From the NCBI GenBank assembly GCA_963753245.1, contig CAVWBK010000003.1, positions 1 through 64,000 of the forward strand: a DNA stretch of 64,000 nucleotides. The letters run 5' to 3'. Within the stretch, counting starts at the first letter, position 1, and every line of letters begins with the position of its first letter. The DNA is from VRUE01 sp963753245 (lineage in GTDB: Bacteria; Actinomycetota; Thermoleophilia; Solirubrobacterales; 70-9). Positions 40,470 to 49,829 of this stretch are shown one piece after another. Under the pieces are notes generated by a model that ran no database searches, was not told where the DNA came from, and saw only the letters and a list, made by a program, of their open reading frames with translations. The translations under genes and the position numbers were made by a program.

Positions 40470-42319
40470 TGCCAGGCCCTAACGCACTCGCCTCGATCTC
40501 ACTTAAATCCCCGAGCGGGGCGGCCTGGGAGTTCCTGATCCTCTTTGTCGTGATCATCATCGGGCCGCCGTTGATGAAACGGGCGCGGGTCCCGGGGATC
40601 ATCGGCCTGCTGGTCGGCGGCTACGTGATCGGGCCCTATGGCGCCAACCTGATCGGAGCCGGCAATACCACGGTCCCCGACCTGGGACAGCTCGGGCTGC
40701 TCTATCTGATGTTCGTAGCCGGGGTCGAGCTCGACTTGGCACTGGTCCGGGTGCACCGGCGCGCCGTGCTCAGCTTCGGCGCGATGACATTCGCCCTGCC
40801 GATGTTGTTCGGCACGGCGATCGGGCTTGCGCTGGGCTGGATTTGGCCCGCGGCACTTCTGCTCGGCGCCCTGCTCTCCTCCCACACCCTGCTGCTCTAC
40901 CCGACCGCTCGCGGCGCCGGCCTCTCCGCGGACCGCGGCGTTGCCACCGCCGTCGGCGCCACCGTCCTCACTGACACAGCGGCCCTGGTCGTCCTGGCCG
41001 CAGTCTCCGGCTCTCAGCTCGCCGGCGGCTCGAGCGCCTCGATAGCGATCCAGATCGTCGTCGGGCTGGCGGTCCTGGTCGCCTTCACACTGGGGCTGCT
41101 GCCGCGCCTGGCCCGGCTTGCCTTCCGATACCTCGGTACCGACCGGGTGGTTCGCTACCTGCTGGCCGTCGCCTCGTTCCTCGCCGCGGGAACGGTCGCC
41201 GATGTGTTCGGCATCGAGCCGATCGTCGGCGCCTTTTTCGCCGGTCTCGCCCTCAACCGACTGGTCCCCAACGAGGGGCCGCTGATGGACCGGATCGACT
41301 TCTTCGGCAGCGCGGTCTTCGTGCCGATCTTTCTCGTCTCGGTCGGGATGCTGCTCGAGCCCAAGGTAATGGTCGAAGGCGAGACGCTGAAGCTAGCTGG
41401 CTTGTTCATCGTCGCGAGCATGGGCGGCAAGGCGCTCTCGGCCGCAATCGCCCGGCTGACGCTGGGTTATTCGGGCCCACAGGCGGTGCTGATGCTGGGA
41501 CTGACCGTCCCGCAGGCGGCGGCGACGCTGGCCGCGACCATCGTCGGCTTCAACATCGGCCTCTTCGACCAGTCGGTGGTGAACGCCGCACTGGTTCTGA
41601 TCCTCGTCTCGATCGTCGTCGGCACGCTTCTGGTCGATCGCTCGGTCCCCGCCGTCCCGTCGCCCGAGGGCGTTTCTGAGCGCATCGGCGGACGGATCCT
41701 CGTGGCCCTCACCGACCCTGGTCAGGCGGATCTTGCCTTTCAGTTGGCGGCGCGGATCGCGGAGGTTGAGGGGGGTGTCGTCCGCGGGCTCCTGGCCAGC
41801 CTGCGCAAGGATGCCGGGGTCGCGAGCGACCGCCTTGCAGAGCTCGATGCCGCCGCTTTCGCCGCCGGCATCGACGCCGAGTCGAGGCTGCTGGTGCACG
41901 ACTCGCTGGCCGAAAGTGTCGTCAATGTCGCGACCGAGACTCGCGCCTCGCTGGTCATCCTCGGCCGCCCGTCAACCCCGGGCGCATCCGCCTTCGGCAG
42001 TGAGGGGGAGGCGATCGCGTCAGCGATGGCGGCACCGGTCGCAATCCTCGTTGGCGAGGCGCGCCGGATCCGCGAGGTCGAGGTGGTGAGGGAGGGCGAG
42101 GGCGGACCGGGTGCCAACTTCGACGCCGACGGTCTGGCGATTGATCTCGCGCGCCGGATCGGAGGGACCTCGGTCAAGATCACCGATAGCGAGCCTGAGG
42201 AACTGGGGGCTCTGCGCCCCGGCCAGTTGCGCCTGCTGCCGGCAAATTCCTGGCAGCTCCTGGCCGGTGCAGCGAACCCGCCCATCGATGCGGCGGTGCT
42301 GATCCTTCCGGACAATTAG
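40469..42319 (+). CDS. CPA2 cation:proton antiporter with C-terminal UspA domain
   Basis: A 616-residue membrane antiporter. The first 390 residues hold about 12 hydrophobic helices with VPGIIGLLVGGYVIGPYGAN, YLMFVAGVELDLALVRVHRR, SADRGVATAVGATVLTDTAA and PIVGAFFAGLALNRLVPNEG, typical of the CPA2 (Kef/NapA) group. Residues about 410-530 are a universal-stress-protein domain (RILVALTDPGQADLAFQLAA; RASLVILGRPSTPGAS; PVAILVGEARR) that may sense nucleotide. It exchanges monovalent cations for protons across the membrane. Coupled to the lipoprotein gene by TGATG. Confidence 0.88.
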   Translation: MPGPNALASISLKSPSGAAWEFLILFVVIIIGPPLMKRARVPGIIGLLVGGYVIGPYGANLIGAGNTTVPDLGQLGLLYLMFVAGVELDLALVRVHRRAVLSFGAMTFALPMLFGTAIGLALGWIWPAALLLGALLSSHTLLLYPTARGAGLSADRGVATAVGATVLTDTAALVVLAAVSGSQLAGGSSASIAIQIVVGLAVLVAFTLGLLPRLARLAFRYLGTDRVVRYLLAVASFLAAGTVADVFGIEPIVGAFFAGLALNRLVPNEGPLMDRIDFFGSAVFVPIFLVSVGMLLEPKVMVEGETLKLAGLFIVASMGGKALSAAIARLTLGYSGPQAVLMLGLTVPQAAATLAATIVGFNIGLFDQSVVNAALVLILVSIVVGTLLVDRSVPAVPSPEGVSERIGGRILVALTDPGQADLAFQLAARIAEVEGGVVRGLLASLRKDAGVASDRLAELDAAAFAAGIDAESRLLVHDSLAESVVNVATETRASLVILGRPSTPGASAFGSEGEAIASAMAAPVAILVGEARRIREVEVVREGEGGPGANFDADGLAIDLARRIGGTSVKITDSEPEELGALRPGQLRLLPANSWQLLAGAANPPIDAAVLILPDN

Positions 42320-42320
42320 G

Positions 42321-43969
42321 TCAGAGCAGGTCGTCCGGGCCTTCAGCCCGCGATGCTCGGCACGATCGAAGCGGCGAGTCCGCCAGGAGTTGTCCGGCCG
42401 GACGATGCAGCCCAGTAATCCTCCTCAGAGGCTCCCGGAGGCTGGCTGCGGGGGCCCCCGCAGCAGCTTCAGTCTCAGTAGTGACGACTCCGCCGCGCCG
42501 CGGGTAGCTGACGCGGAAGTGGTAGGCGACTGCCGGTCCTCGCAGGCCGGTCGGGCCGATCGCACGGATACGCAGCACATGGTGTCCATGCCCGACCCAG
42601 TAGCGAAGTGGTGAATGGCAGCGGCGCCAGCCCCCGTGGTCGTGCCCGCATTCGAAGCCCCTGACCGCGGTACGCGAGTAGAAGCGGAAGCCGGCGCGGA
42701 CGTGGCGGCGCTGTGTGACCGCCCCCCGAAAGGACATTTCTTTCCACCGGAAGAACACCCGCGGACGCCGCGGGGGCCGATGCGAAGGATGGGAGGCGGG
42801 GGGCCGCTGATCGATGGCGGGAAAGGTTCGGTTGAGGTGAAGATGCGGCTGTCGGCACCGACAAGCACGCACAGCGTCGGCGATGCGCACGAGACGCCGA
42901 AGAGCGCATTCTTCGCCTCCCCTTCGAGTCCTGTCTGGTGGAATGGGGCGAGGTTTTCGAACTGCCACGAGCCCGCTCCTCCCGCCGGATTGATCGAGGC
43001 GAGAACGTCCCCGTTGTTGTCGACCGCTACGCAGCGGGTTGCGGTAGGGCAGGAGACGCCCGTGAGGAGCACTGAGCCGCCACCGTTGGTCGCGGTCCAA
43101 GTGGCGCCGGGCGCGCCCGGAGCGGTGGAGGCGAGGAGGTTGCCGCCGGCGTCGCCAGCGACGCAGAGCGCGTTCTGGGCACAAGCGACAGTACCGAGTC
43201 CACCGGCTCCCTTCGGGCCGCCCACCACACGCCAGGCCGAGACGCCTCCGGTCGGGTCGCTGGAGACGACGATCCGTCCGTCTTCGGTGACGGCGACGCA
43301 GAGTTGGGGGCTGCCGCAGGAGACCGAAGTGAAGTCGAGCGAGCCGTCGAGCTGGGCCGCCTGCCAGTGGCCGGAGGTCGGATCCGCGGTGGTGAGGATC
43401 CTGCCGCCTGCAGGGCCGGACCTGGTGCGCCCGGTGGAGACGGCGACGCAGAGCGATCTCGACGGGCAGGAGACGGAATCGAGGTGGGTGTCGCCGCCGG
43501 AGTCTTCGTTCAGGTCGCTCGTTGACCAGGTCCCCGCGCCTCCGCTCGGGTCGGTCGAGACGTAGGCGAATCCTTCCCAGCTGACCGCGACGCAGAGGTT
43601 CTCCGATGGGCAGGAGATCGAGCGCAGTGAGGCGGAGAGCCCGCAGGAGACCTTTTCCCCTGCGGCATTTTCCTCCATGCACGCCCCCGGCCCCGTGGGT
43701 TCCGGCGGCGTGACCACGTGCCAGGCGGTCGCGCCGCCGGTGGGCGAGCGCGAGGAGATCACCGTGTCGAAGCCGCTGACTGCGACACAGAGGGATTTGC
43801 TCGGACAGGAGACCTCGCTGAGCCCGACCTGATCGGACTCGCCTTCTCCCACCGTCCTGGCCGGAAGCTGAGTCAGGGTCCAATTGCCCACCGCGCTCGA
43901 GGCGGTGGGAGCGGCGAGCGCGATCATGATGGCGATCGCAACGAGCGCGCCGACCGCCCGCGGGCTCAT
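42321..43969 (-). CDS. exported repeat protein with a C-terminal frameshift
   Basis: Starts at ATG 43969 with signal peptide SPRAVGALVAIAIMIALAA. Repeats of about 50 residues follow, each with the motif SVSCPSxxLCVAV and GGxxxWxV (for example SEVSCPSKSLCVAVSGFDTV; TGVSCPTATRCVAVDNNGDV), a pattern of exported Cys-rich repeat proteins. In a run of six G near 42725-42731 the frame changes. The first frame runs to 42425 as Ala/Ser-rich junk; the other continues sensibly (HVRAGFRFYSRTAVRGFECG; HHVLRIRAIGPTG; VAYHFRVSYPRRGG) and ends at 42321. The joined protein is about 549 residues. Not translatable in one frame as sequenced. Confidence 0.7.
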
Positions 43970-44143
43970 CGGGCGATTGCCGTGATCGCGGATTCGCCAG
44001 TTTGAGTGGGGAGCAGCGAGTCCGTCCCTACAGCCTCCATGGCTCACTACTGTTGCCTCCTCCATTCTCCGCCGCCTGTTGTCTCCGAACAGACGACCAG
44101 ATGGTTCAAACTTTAGATAACGGCGGGCTCGGGCACGCCCTCC

Positions 44144-45397
44144 TCATGGCGAGCGCCAGCCGTCATCGATATGGGGGAGCAGGTAGTTGACGAGATCGGC
44201 GTCGGTGCCCGGAACCGCATGCCCGTTCTCGATTTCGCCGGGTTCGTCGTAGTGGCCGCCGTCAACCTCGATCCGCTGCAGCGGGAACCCGGCGGCGATC
44301 ATCGCGTCGGTCTCTTCGCGCACCCCTTGGATCGGGTAGGTCATGTCCTGCAGATGGGCCAGATGGACGACGTGGAACTTCCACGCCGCCGCCGCGAGCG
44401 AGGCCGACTCGGTCGAGCCGGTGTCGCGGAACGGCGACGTGTTCTCGGCGAGCACGCCCGCGAACTGGTCAGCGTTATAAAAGGCGAGACGGTAGGCGAG
44501 GTCGCCGCCTGAGGAATAACCGCCGAGGATCACCCGGTGGCGGTCGATGTTGAAGTGGGTCTCGACGTCGGCGATTGCCGTCAGCACCAGCGACTGGTCG
44601 GAGTTGGGGTCCCAGCAGTCGCCCTCGCGACCGCCGACCGCGATCGAGATCCAGTCCCGGCCTTCGGGGCTCACCGTGTAGATGTCACCGGAGCTTTCCC
44701 CGCCGCAGCCGTGTAGCCAGACGAAGAGCGTGGTCGGCGTCTGGTGGGTGGCGTCATAGGAGGCCGGCACGTCGGCCCAGTAGTTGCCCTGCGAGTCGGT
44801 GCGGAGGAACGGAGCTTCGTTTTCGAACGGGATCGGGGCACTCGGGACGGTGGAGAGGGTCTTGGGCACTTCGGTCTGCACCGGCCCGGGGCCGGGGGAG
44901 AGGTGGGGGACGTGGATCGACCCCACCGCGCGGCAGCCGTTGCGCTCGGCGGGTACGGGCGTCGCGCTCGATCTGCTCACGCACGCCCAGATCTGGTGCC
45001 TTCCGATCGGCAGCCCGGCCGGCACCTCCCTTTCGAAGCTCACCGTCCGGGACGTCCCCTCAGCGAGCCCGTGCAGGTGCGTCCGCCCGGCCAGCCGGTC
45101 GGGTCCCGGCAACGCCACGATCAGGGTCACGAAAACGCGGCGGCTGATCGAGGCGCCGCCGTTGTGCACGGTGACGGCTCCCTTCAGCTTGCCGCCGCCG
45201 GCGCTCACCGACCCGGCCGAGATCGTCAGCTCCGCGCCGTGCGGACCGTGCCCGGCCGCGGACCCGGTGGCCGCGAGGAGGGTCAGGCAGCCGATCGCAC
45301 AGACGAGGAGGCTCGACCGCCATGGTCGGGCAGGGCTCGATCCCACACGCAGGTCCGGCAACGCGGCCACTCGCCGGGTTTTTGACGCGACAATCAC
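44144..45397 (-). CDS. exported alpha/beta hydrolase (esterase/PHB depolymerase-like)
   Basis: About 417 residues from GTG 45397, which places a signal peptide at residues 20-50 (LLVCAIGCLTLLAATGSAAG); the frame is open to 45553. An Ig-like CARDB-type region (about 55-190, GGKLKGAVTVHNGGASISRR) precedes the hydrolase domain: LFVWLHGCGGESSGDIYTVS (oxyanion region), GGYSSGGDLAYRL (nucleophile Ser295) and VDGGHYDEPG (His382). This resembles carboxylesterase or polyhydroxyalkanoate-depolymerase folds. Likely acts outside the cell on an ester; the substrate is not predictable. Confidence 0.8.
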   Translation of the reverse strand: MIVASKTRRVAALPDLRVGSSPARPWRSSLLVCAIGCLTLLAATGSAAGHGPHGAELTISAGSVSAGGGKLKGAVTVHNGGASISRRVFVTLIVALPGPDRLAGRTHLHGLAEGTSRTVSFEREVPAGLPIGRHQIWACVSRSSATPVPAERNGCRAVGSIHVPHLSPGPGPVQTEVPKTLSTVPSAPIPFENEAPFLRTDSQGNYWADVPASYDATHQTPTTLFVWLHGCGGESSGDIYTVSPEGRDWISIAVGGREGDCWDPNSDQSLVLTAIADVETHFNIDRHRVILGGYSSGGDLAYRLAFYNADQFAGVLAENTSPFRDTGSTESASLAAAAWKFHVVHLAHLQDMTYPIQGVREETDAMIAAGFPLQRIEVDGGHYDEPGEIENGHAVPGTDADLVNYLLPHIDDGWRSP

Positions 45398-45586
45398 GCT
45401 TCCCGTCAATCTACCTCTGATCCTCGCTCGGAACCGAGGAATGGATCGACGGTCCGCGCGGATCCCGAGAAACCAATCGGCCCCGGCCGAACCGTGACCG
45501 CCGCGATTGCCCGGGTGGCAGAACTCCATGGTAATCGGCGCATATTTCGACACAAAGACGTCAAGTTAGTGGCGGGATATTCGTGA

Positions 45587-46189
45587 GTGCTGAAGCCAGA
45601 AAACCCCTGCCAAGCGCAATTTCTTTCTGACGCTATGAACCACACAGAAGACTTGGCGCTGAGGAACGGAGACCAGACCGGGGTCAATGCCGCGCTCGAG
45701 GGGGGGCGCCTCGATCTCCGGCCGGGTGACCGCGAGGAAGACGGGCGCCCCCCTTGGGGGTATCTACGTCTGCACCCTCTACGTCTACGAAGACCAGGTC
45801 GACCGCTGCGAATACACGAAGCCGGACGGGACCTACCTGATCGACAGACTGGAAAACGAACCCTACAAAGTCTCCTTCAACGGGCCGATCCCGCAGGAAT
45901 TCTTCTTCAACTCTTACCTGCCTCAGTTCTGGGAGGACCAAACCTCCTACGCCTCGGCGGTCCCGATCAGCGTGGCCCCGCCCGACATTCGGACCGGCGT
46001 CGACGCCCAGCTGCAGGTCCCGGCGAAACTCCCGAATCGACGAGTCCGCCTCCGCCCCCAGGCGAAACGCCCGCGGCGGCCGTCAAGTGCAAGAAGGGCT
46101 TCCAGGCGAAGAAGGCCGATGGTAAGACCCACTGCGTAAAGAAAAGGAAGAAGAAGCGCCACCACCGGCCGCGCACCCACCGCGGCTAG
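45587..46189 (+). pseudogene. carboxypeptidase-regulatory-like domain protein, frameshifted
   Basis: Pieces of one exported protein across frames. One frame gives GDQTGVNAALEGG; after a run of seven G (45709-45716) the next gives ASISGRVTARKTGAPLGGIY, VDRCEYTKPDGTYLIDRLEN and YASAVPISVAPPDIRTGVDA, a CarboxypepD_reg beta-sandwich. Near 46025 the frame changes back to ESTSPPPPPGETPAAAVKCK and the Lys-rich tail ending HHRPRTHRG. No signal peptide or start remains on the 5' side. It was probably part of a longer repeat protein. Confidence 0.65.
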
Positions 46190-46292
46190 GTAAACCGGTC
46201 GCAGCCCGCCCGGGGGCTTCCTGCGCTGCACCAACTGCGGTCTGCGATGTGATTCGCGGCGCAGACTGAGACGGCACCGAGACCGCTTGCCC

Positions 46293-47039
46293 TCAGGCGG
46301 CGGCGGTGCGCCCGAGCAGCGCGAAAAGCTCCTCGAAGTGGCGCTCAGCCGCGGTCTTGTCATAGGCCGGGGTGTCGGCCATCGTGTAGCCGTGGCTGGC
46401 GCCCTCGTAGATCTCGGCCCGGTAGGCGACCCCAGCGGCCTGCAGTGCCTGCTCGACCGTGGCGATCTGCTCGGGGGTCGCGTTTTTGTCCTGGTCGGCG
46501 AAACCGAGATAGAGCTCGGCGTCGATCTCGGCGGCGCTCAGGTGCGGGCTCTCCTCATCACCTGAGGCGAGGCCGCCGGTGTGAAAGCAGCCGAGCGCTG
46601 CGACCCGGTCGGGGTAGGCCGCCGCGAGCCGCCAGCCGAGCCGGCCGCCCATGCAGTAGCCGGTGATGGCCAGCGGCTCTTCGGCGCCCTCTGAGGCCAG
46701 CCGGTCGAGATAGGCGCCGCCGTCGGCGACGATCCGCTCGGTCCTCAGCTCGGCCGCCATCGGCATCACCCGGGCGAACACCGCTTCGCGTTTCTCGGGA
46801 TCCTCCAGACCCTCGATTGAGACCACCGGCGAGCGGCCGGCGCGGTAGAAGACGTTGGGTGCGAGGACGAGGAAGCCGCGCTCGGCGATCCGGTCGGCCA
46901 TCCGCTCGATCTGCGGCCGCAGCCCAAAGGCGTCCATGATCAGCAGCACCCCGGGATGGTCCGCGCCCAGATCGGGTCGCGCCAGATAGCTGTCAGCGAC
47001 GCCGTCTGGCGTCGTCACGTCGATCGTCGTTCCGCCCAT
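46293..47039 (-). CDS. dienelactone hydrolase family protein
   Basis: A 248-residue cytoplasmic alpha/beta hydrolase. The ATG at 47039 follows GGAGAGG. Motifs: HPGVLLIMDAFGLRPQIERM, ITGYCMGGRLGWRLAAAYPD with nucleophile Cys129, LGFADQDKN (Asp182 region) and GASHGYTM (His216), the Cys-Asp-His triad of dienelactone hydrolases. Length is normal. The family opens lactone rings in aromatic degradation or hydrolyses esters; no pathway genes are adjacent, so the substrate is open. Confidence 0.9.
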   Translation of the reverse strand: MGGTTIDVTTPDGVADSYLARPDLGADHPGVLLIMDAFGLRPQIERMADRIAERGFLVLAPNVFYRAGRSPVVSIEGLEDPEKREAVFARVMPMAAELRTERIVADGGAYLDRLASEGAEEPLAITGYCMGGRLGWRLAAAYPDRVAALGCFHTGGLASGDEESPHLSAAEIDAELYLGFADQDKNATPEQIATVEQALQAAGVAYRAEIYEGASHGYTMADTPAYDKTAAERHFEELFALLGRTAAA

Positions 47040-47267
47040 CTCTCGTTCCTCTCCTTGGCGGTTCTCGTCGAGCTTTAGATCGCCGTCGACAGAAGCGGCC
47101 CGCCGTTAGGAAGGCGGACTCGCGTCGGCAGACGAGGCTGCTCGGAGGCTGAAGGCGCGATTGCCCTCGATTGAAGCCGAATTGAATCTGCCAGGACTCG
47201 GTTTCCGCTCCGCGCGCCGCGGTGCCGAGGGGCGCATAGCGATTGCGACTGCCCCGATCCAGGCTCC

Positions 47268-48374
47268 CTAGTTCAGCTTGACGCTCACCTCGCTTCCCGG
47301 GGCCCGCACCTCCCCCGGCTTCGGCTTCTGCTTCCTCACCCGGCCTCCCTTACGGCCCTTCGCCTTCCCCAGGCGGCAGTCCTCTCGCCTGAGCACCTTG
47401 TTTCCCTTGCCCAGCTTCTTGCCCTTGAGATTGGGGACGACGCACGCCCCGCCCGTCAGGGCGACCTCCTGCGGGCTCCCGATCGCGGTATCGGCGATCG
47501 TCAGCGCGCCGCTGAGTGTCCCGCCTCCGGTGGGATCGAATGCCACACCGACCAGGCACGAGGCGTGTGCCGGGATCGATGCTCCACACGAGTTCGACGT
47601 CACGGCGAAGCCCGGCGAGGCCGTGATCGAAGAGATCGGGAGCGCCGTGCTCGGCGTTGTGTTCGACACGGTCACGGTTTGCGGGATATTCCCGATCAGT
47701 GCGAGCGATCCCGGGGAGCGGCACGGCCCCTGGGTGGCGGCATCGGTATCGCAGAAGTCCTGCGTTTCATCGCCGAAGCCGTCGGCGTCCGCGTCGGGCT
47801 CCACGTCGGCATTGACTAGCGCGGCCGTCGCCGGCGTTGTGCTGAAGGGCGTCGAGCCGGGCATCGCGCCATCGACCAGCCCGGGATTCCAGTAGCTGAG
47901 GCTGTCTCCGCTTTCGGCCACGGTGCCCACGCCAGGCCCGCTCATCCCTTCGCAGGAGAGCTCGACGCCGATCCGATCTCCCGCCTTGATCGGCAGGCGG
48001 GTGGCGAAAGGGCCTCCGGCGCCCGCATACGGTGCGACCTGCGCGCTCGTTCCGGCCCCCGTGGAGGTACCGCCGCCAGTCGAGCGAACGATTCGCAGCG
48101 AGGGGCCGGGCTCCGAGCCCCCCGCATCCACCCACGCTCGCCAGCGCACCACCACCCCATTGATTGGGGAGCCCGCCAGGCCCGCCGCTGGTGCCAACGA
48201 GGCATTTGAGAAGGTCGCCGTTATCGAGCTCCCGCAGGCCTCCGATGAGGAGGGCGGCGTTTTCGGCAGGGCCGGCCCGATCGTGACCGATGCATTCGCC
48301 GACGACGCGCCAACGAGCAAGAGCGGCAGGAGGGAGCAAGCGACAAATCCCGGGCGGACCGAACGCACGAGCAA
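47268..48374 (-). CDS. exported protein with ASH-like and PASTA-like domains
   Basis: 368 residues from TTG 48374 (GTG 48368 is equally plausible). Signal peptide (FVACSLLPLLLVGASSANAS) then a beta-sandwich of about 150 residues, a short calcium-type acidic segment (DADADGFGDETQDFCDTDAA), an ASH/choice-of-anchor-D module (FAVTSNSCGASIPAHASCLV, GVAFDPTGGGTLSGALTI) and a final PASTA-like domain (CVVPNLKGKKLGKGNKVLRR; KPGEVRAPGSEVSVKL). Likely a surface protein that binds the wall through its last domain. Confidence 0.7.
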   Translation of the reverse strand: MLVRSVRPGFVACSLLPLLLVGASSANASVTIGPALPKTPPSSSEACGSSITATFSNASLAPAAGLAGSPINGVVVRWRAWVDAGGSEPGPSLRIVRSTGGGTSTGAGTSAQVAPYAGAGGPFATRLPIKAGDRIGVELSCEGMSGPGVGTVAESGDSLSYWNPGLVDGAMPGSTPFSTTPATAALVNADVEPDADADGFGDETQDFCDTDAATQGPCRSPGSLALIGNIPQTVTVSNTTPSTALPISSITASPGFAVTSNSCGASIPAHASCLVGVAFDPTGGGTLSGALTIADTAIGSPQEVALTGGACVVPNLKGKKLGKGNKVLRREDCRLGKAKGRKGGRVRKQKPKPGEVRAPGSEVSVKLN

Positions 48375-48506
48375 ATCTTAGTCGCACTCCCATCACTCGT
48401 CGAGGTGACCGGCGGGCGATCGCGGAGCGCGGACGCCTAGCTGGGCGACCCGCCTACGCACGTTGCGCACTTCTGAGCACTCAGAACCGGCTCTAAAAAG
48501 GCTGCG

Positions 48507-48720
48507 GTGTTTTGCGGCAGCTGCGAAAAGGGCGATGGACCCGATCGGCAGCAGGTCCTGATCGTCGGAGGGGCGACCAACGTCGCCTTCGGCGCCGAAG
48601 ATATCTTTGACCCGTCTGGGCTCGGCGGTGGGACCTTCACGACGCTCGGGCCCACGGCGAAACTGACCACCTCTCGCTGCTTCCCCTCGCAGCATTTGGT
48701 TGAGAGGCAGGAATGCCGGC
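48507..48720 (+). pseudogene. Kelch-repeat fragment
   Basis: A short run reading VLIVGGATNVAFGAEDIFDP and GGGTFTTLGPTAKLTTSR is one blade of a Kelch/galactose-oxidase type propeller (the hVGG and D-P marks are clear). No start, signal peptide or further blades surround it. It is a remnant of a larger gene that has been lost. Confidence 0.6.
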
Positions 48721-48831
48721 GAGTGGCACCGAAGAGAACGGCAGGAACAGGCATGGCGCCGAAAGGTGCGCAAGATGCTGGGCATTTGAACCTGTCCGGC
48801 GAGCTCAATCTGACCGAGAAGGAGAGTCCGA

Positions 48832-49452
48832 GTGCGGAATCGCCGTCCCAAGCAACGAGTCAGTCTGTCCTACGCAAACGTGATGGCGACGCTCGCCGTC
48901 TTCCTGGTGCTAGGCGGCGGTGCGGCCCTTGCCGCCGGTCAGATCGGAAAGAACTCAGTCGGCGCAAAGCAACTGAAGAAGAACGCTGTGATCTCGGCGA
49001 AAATCAAGAACGGCGCGGTCACTGCCGCCAAGATCGCGGGGGGAACGATCACCGGGGCCCAGGTCAAATCCGGCTCTCTCACGGGAGTCAATGTGCAGGA
49101 TGGATCCCTGACCGGGACAGACATCAACCAATCGACATTGACATCCGTGCGCGCCTCCAACGTGCTCGGGGTTGCATTGAACGGCAACTGCACCGCCGCT
49201 GCACCCTTTCCCGCCGGTGTGTCTGCCACAACCATCGGAACGAGCGGTTGCAAAGTCACCTTTCCTTCCAGCGTAATTGATTGCGCCGCAACGGCAACAG
49301 TGAGTATTCGCACCACCTCCAATATCATCCTCGCGGAATTGCGAACTGTGGAAACGCTGCGCAACCCCAACCTGCCGAATGAGATAAGGACCTTCCCGAC
49401 CGGGAACGGATCCGCCAAAGCCGAGCCCGTCGACCTGACCTTGGTCTGCTGA
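48832..49452 (+). CDS. exported protein with SYANVMATLAVFLVLGG leader
   Basis: 206 residues from GTG 48832. A basic start (RNRRPKQRVSLSYANVMATL) and hydrophobic AVFLVLGGGAALAA form an N-terminal leader that I associate with a large paralogous family of Thermoleophilia. Residues about 32-100 are a right-handed repeat region with runs such as NSVGAKQLKKNAV, NGAVTAAKIAGGTITGAQVK and SGSLTGVNVQDGSLTG, like a beta-helix or phage-tail collar. The C-terminal part has three Cys. Function unknown; the repeat region suggests a fibre or stalk. Confidence 0.75.
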   Translation: MRNRRPKQRVSLSYANVMATLAVFLVLGGGAALAAGQIGKNSVGAKQLKKNAVISAKIKNGAVTAAKIAGGTITGAQVKSGSLTGVNVQDGSLTGTDINQSTLTSVRASNVLGVALNGNCTAAAPFPAGVSATTIGTSGCKVTFPSSVIDCAATATVSIRTTSNIILAELRTVETLRNPNLPNEIRTFPTGNGSAKAEPVDLTLVC

Positions 49453-49829
49453 CGCCACGGCCCCCAGTTGCTCTTGAGCCATCGCAGCTGGTGAACGGAT
49501 CGCTCCGGCCTGCCAATAGATGCTGCCCAAGGCGGGCCGAAGATCCGCTGGGAGGGGCATACACGAGTCGACCGACCCCCACGTTCTCGCCCGCGCCTTC
49601 GCCCACCGCCAATGGAGCTCGGCCCCTGATCTAACTATCCACCCCAGGGCAAGTGGGGGCCGCTTGGCGAGGGTGTCGGGTTCGACTCCTCGTTCCTCGA
49701 CCATGACGGAGTTGAGGCAGATGATCTCCACCGCCATCGTCCATCGGCCGCAAGCTAGATTCGTGCGGCCCGCACACCATCGTCGCTTGCGTATCACCAG
49801 AGAGGCAGATAAAATTCATTAGTCTCACC
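49453..49829. other. 377-nt stretch with no supported gene
   Basis: Contains a degenerate tRNA 3'-end-like segment (T-loop TTCGACT at 49681-49687 and CCA at 49701-49703). No gene. Antisense frames here are shadows of that segment and of the upstream gene. Confidence 0.4.

Noticed and set aside
48955..49797. A 280-codon antisense frame starting near a tRNA-like segment
   Set aside because: Runs antisense through the exported-protein gene; its MVEERGVEPDT start is the usual artefact of tRNA 3' ends.
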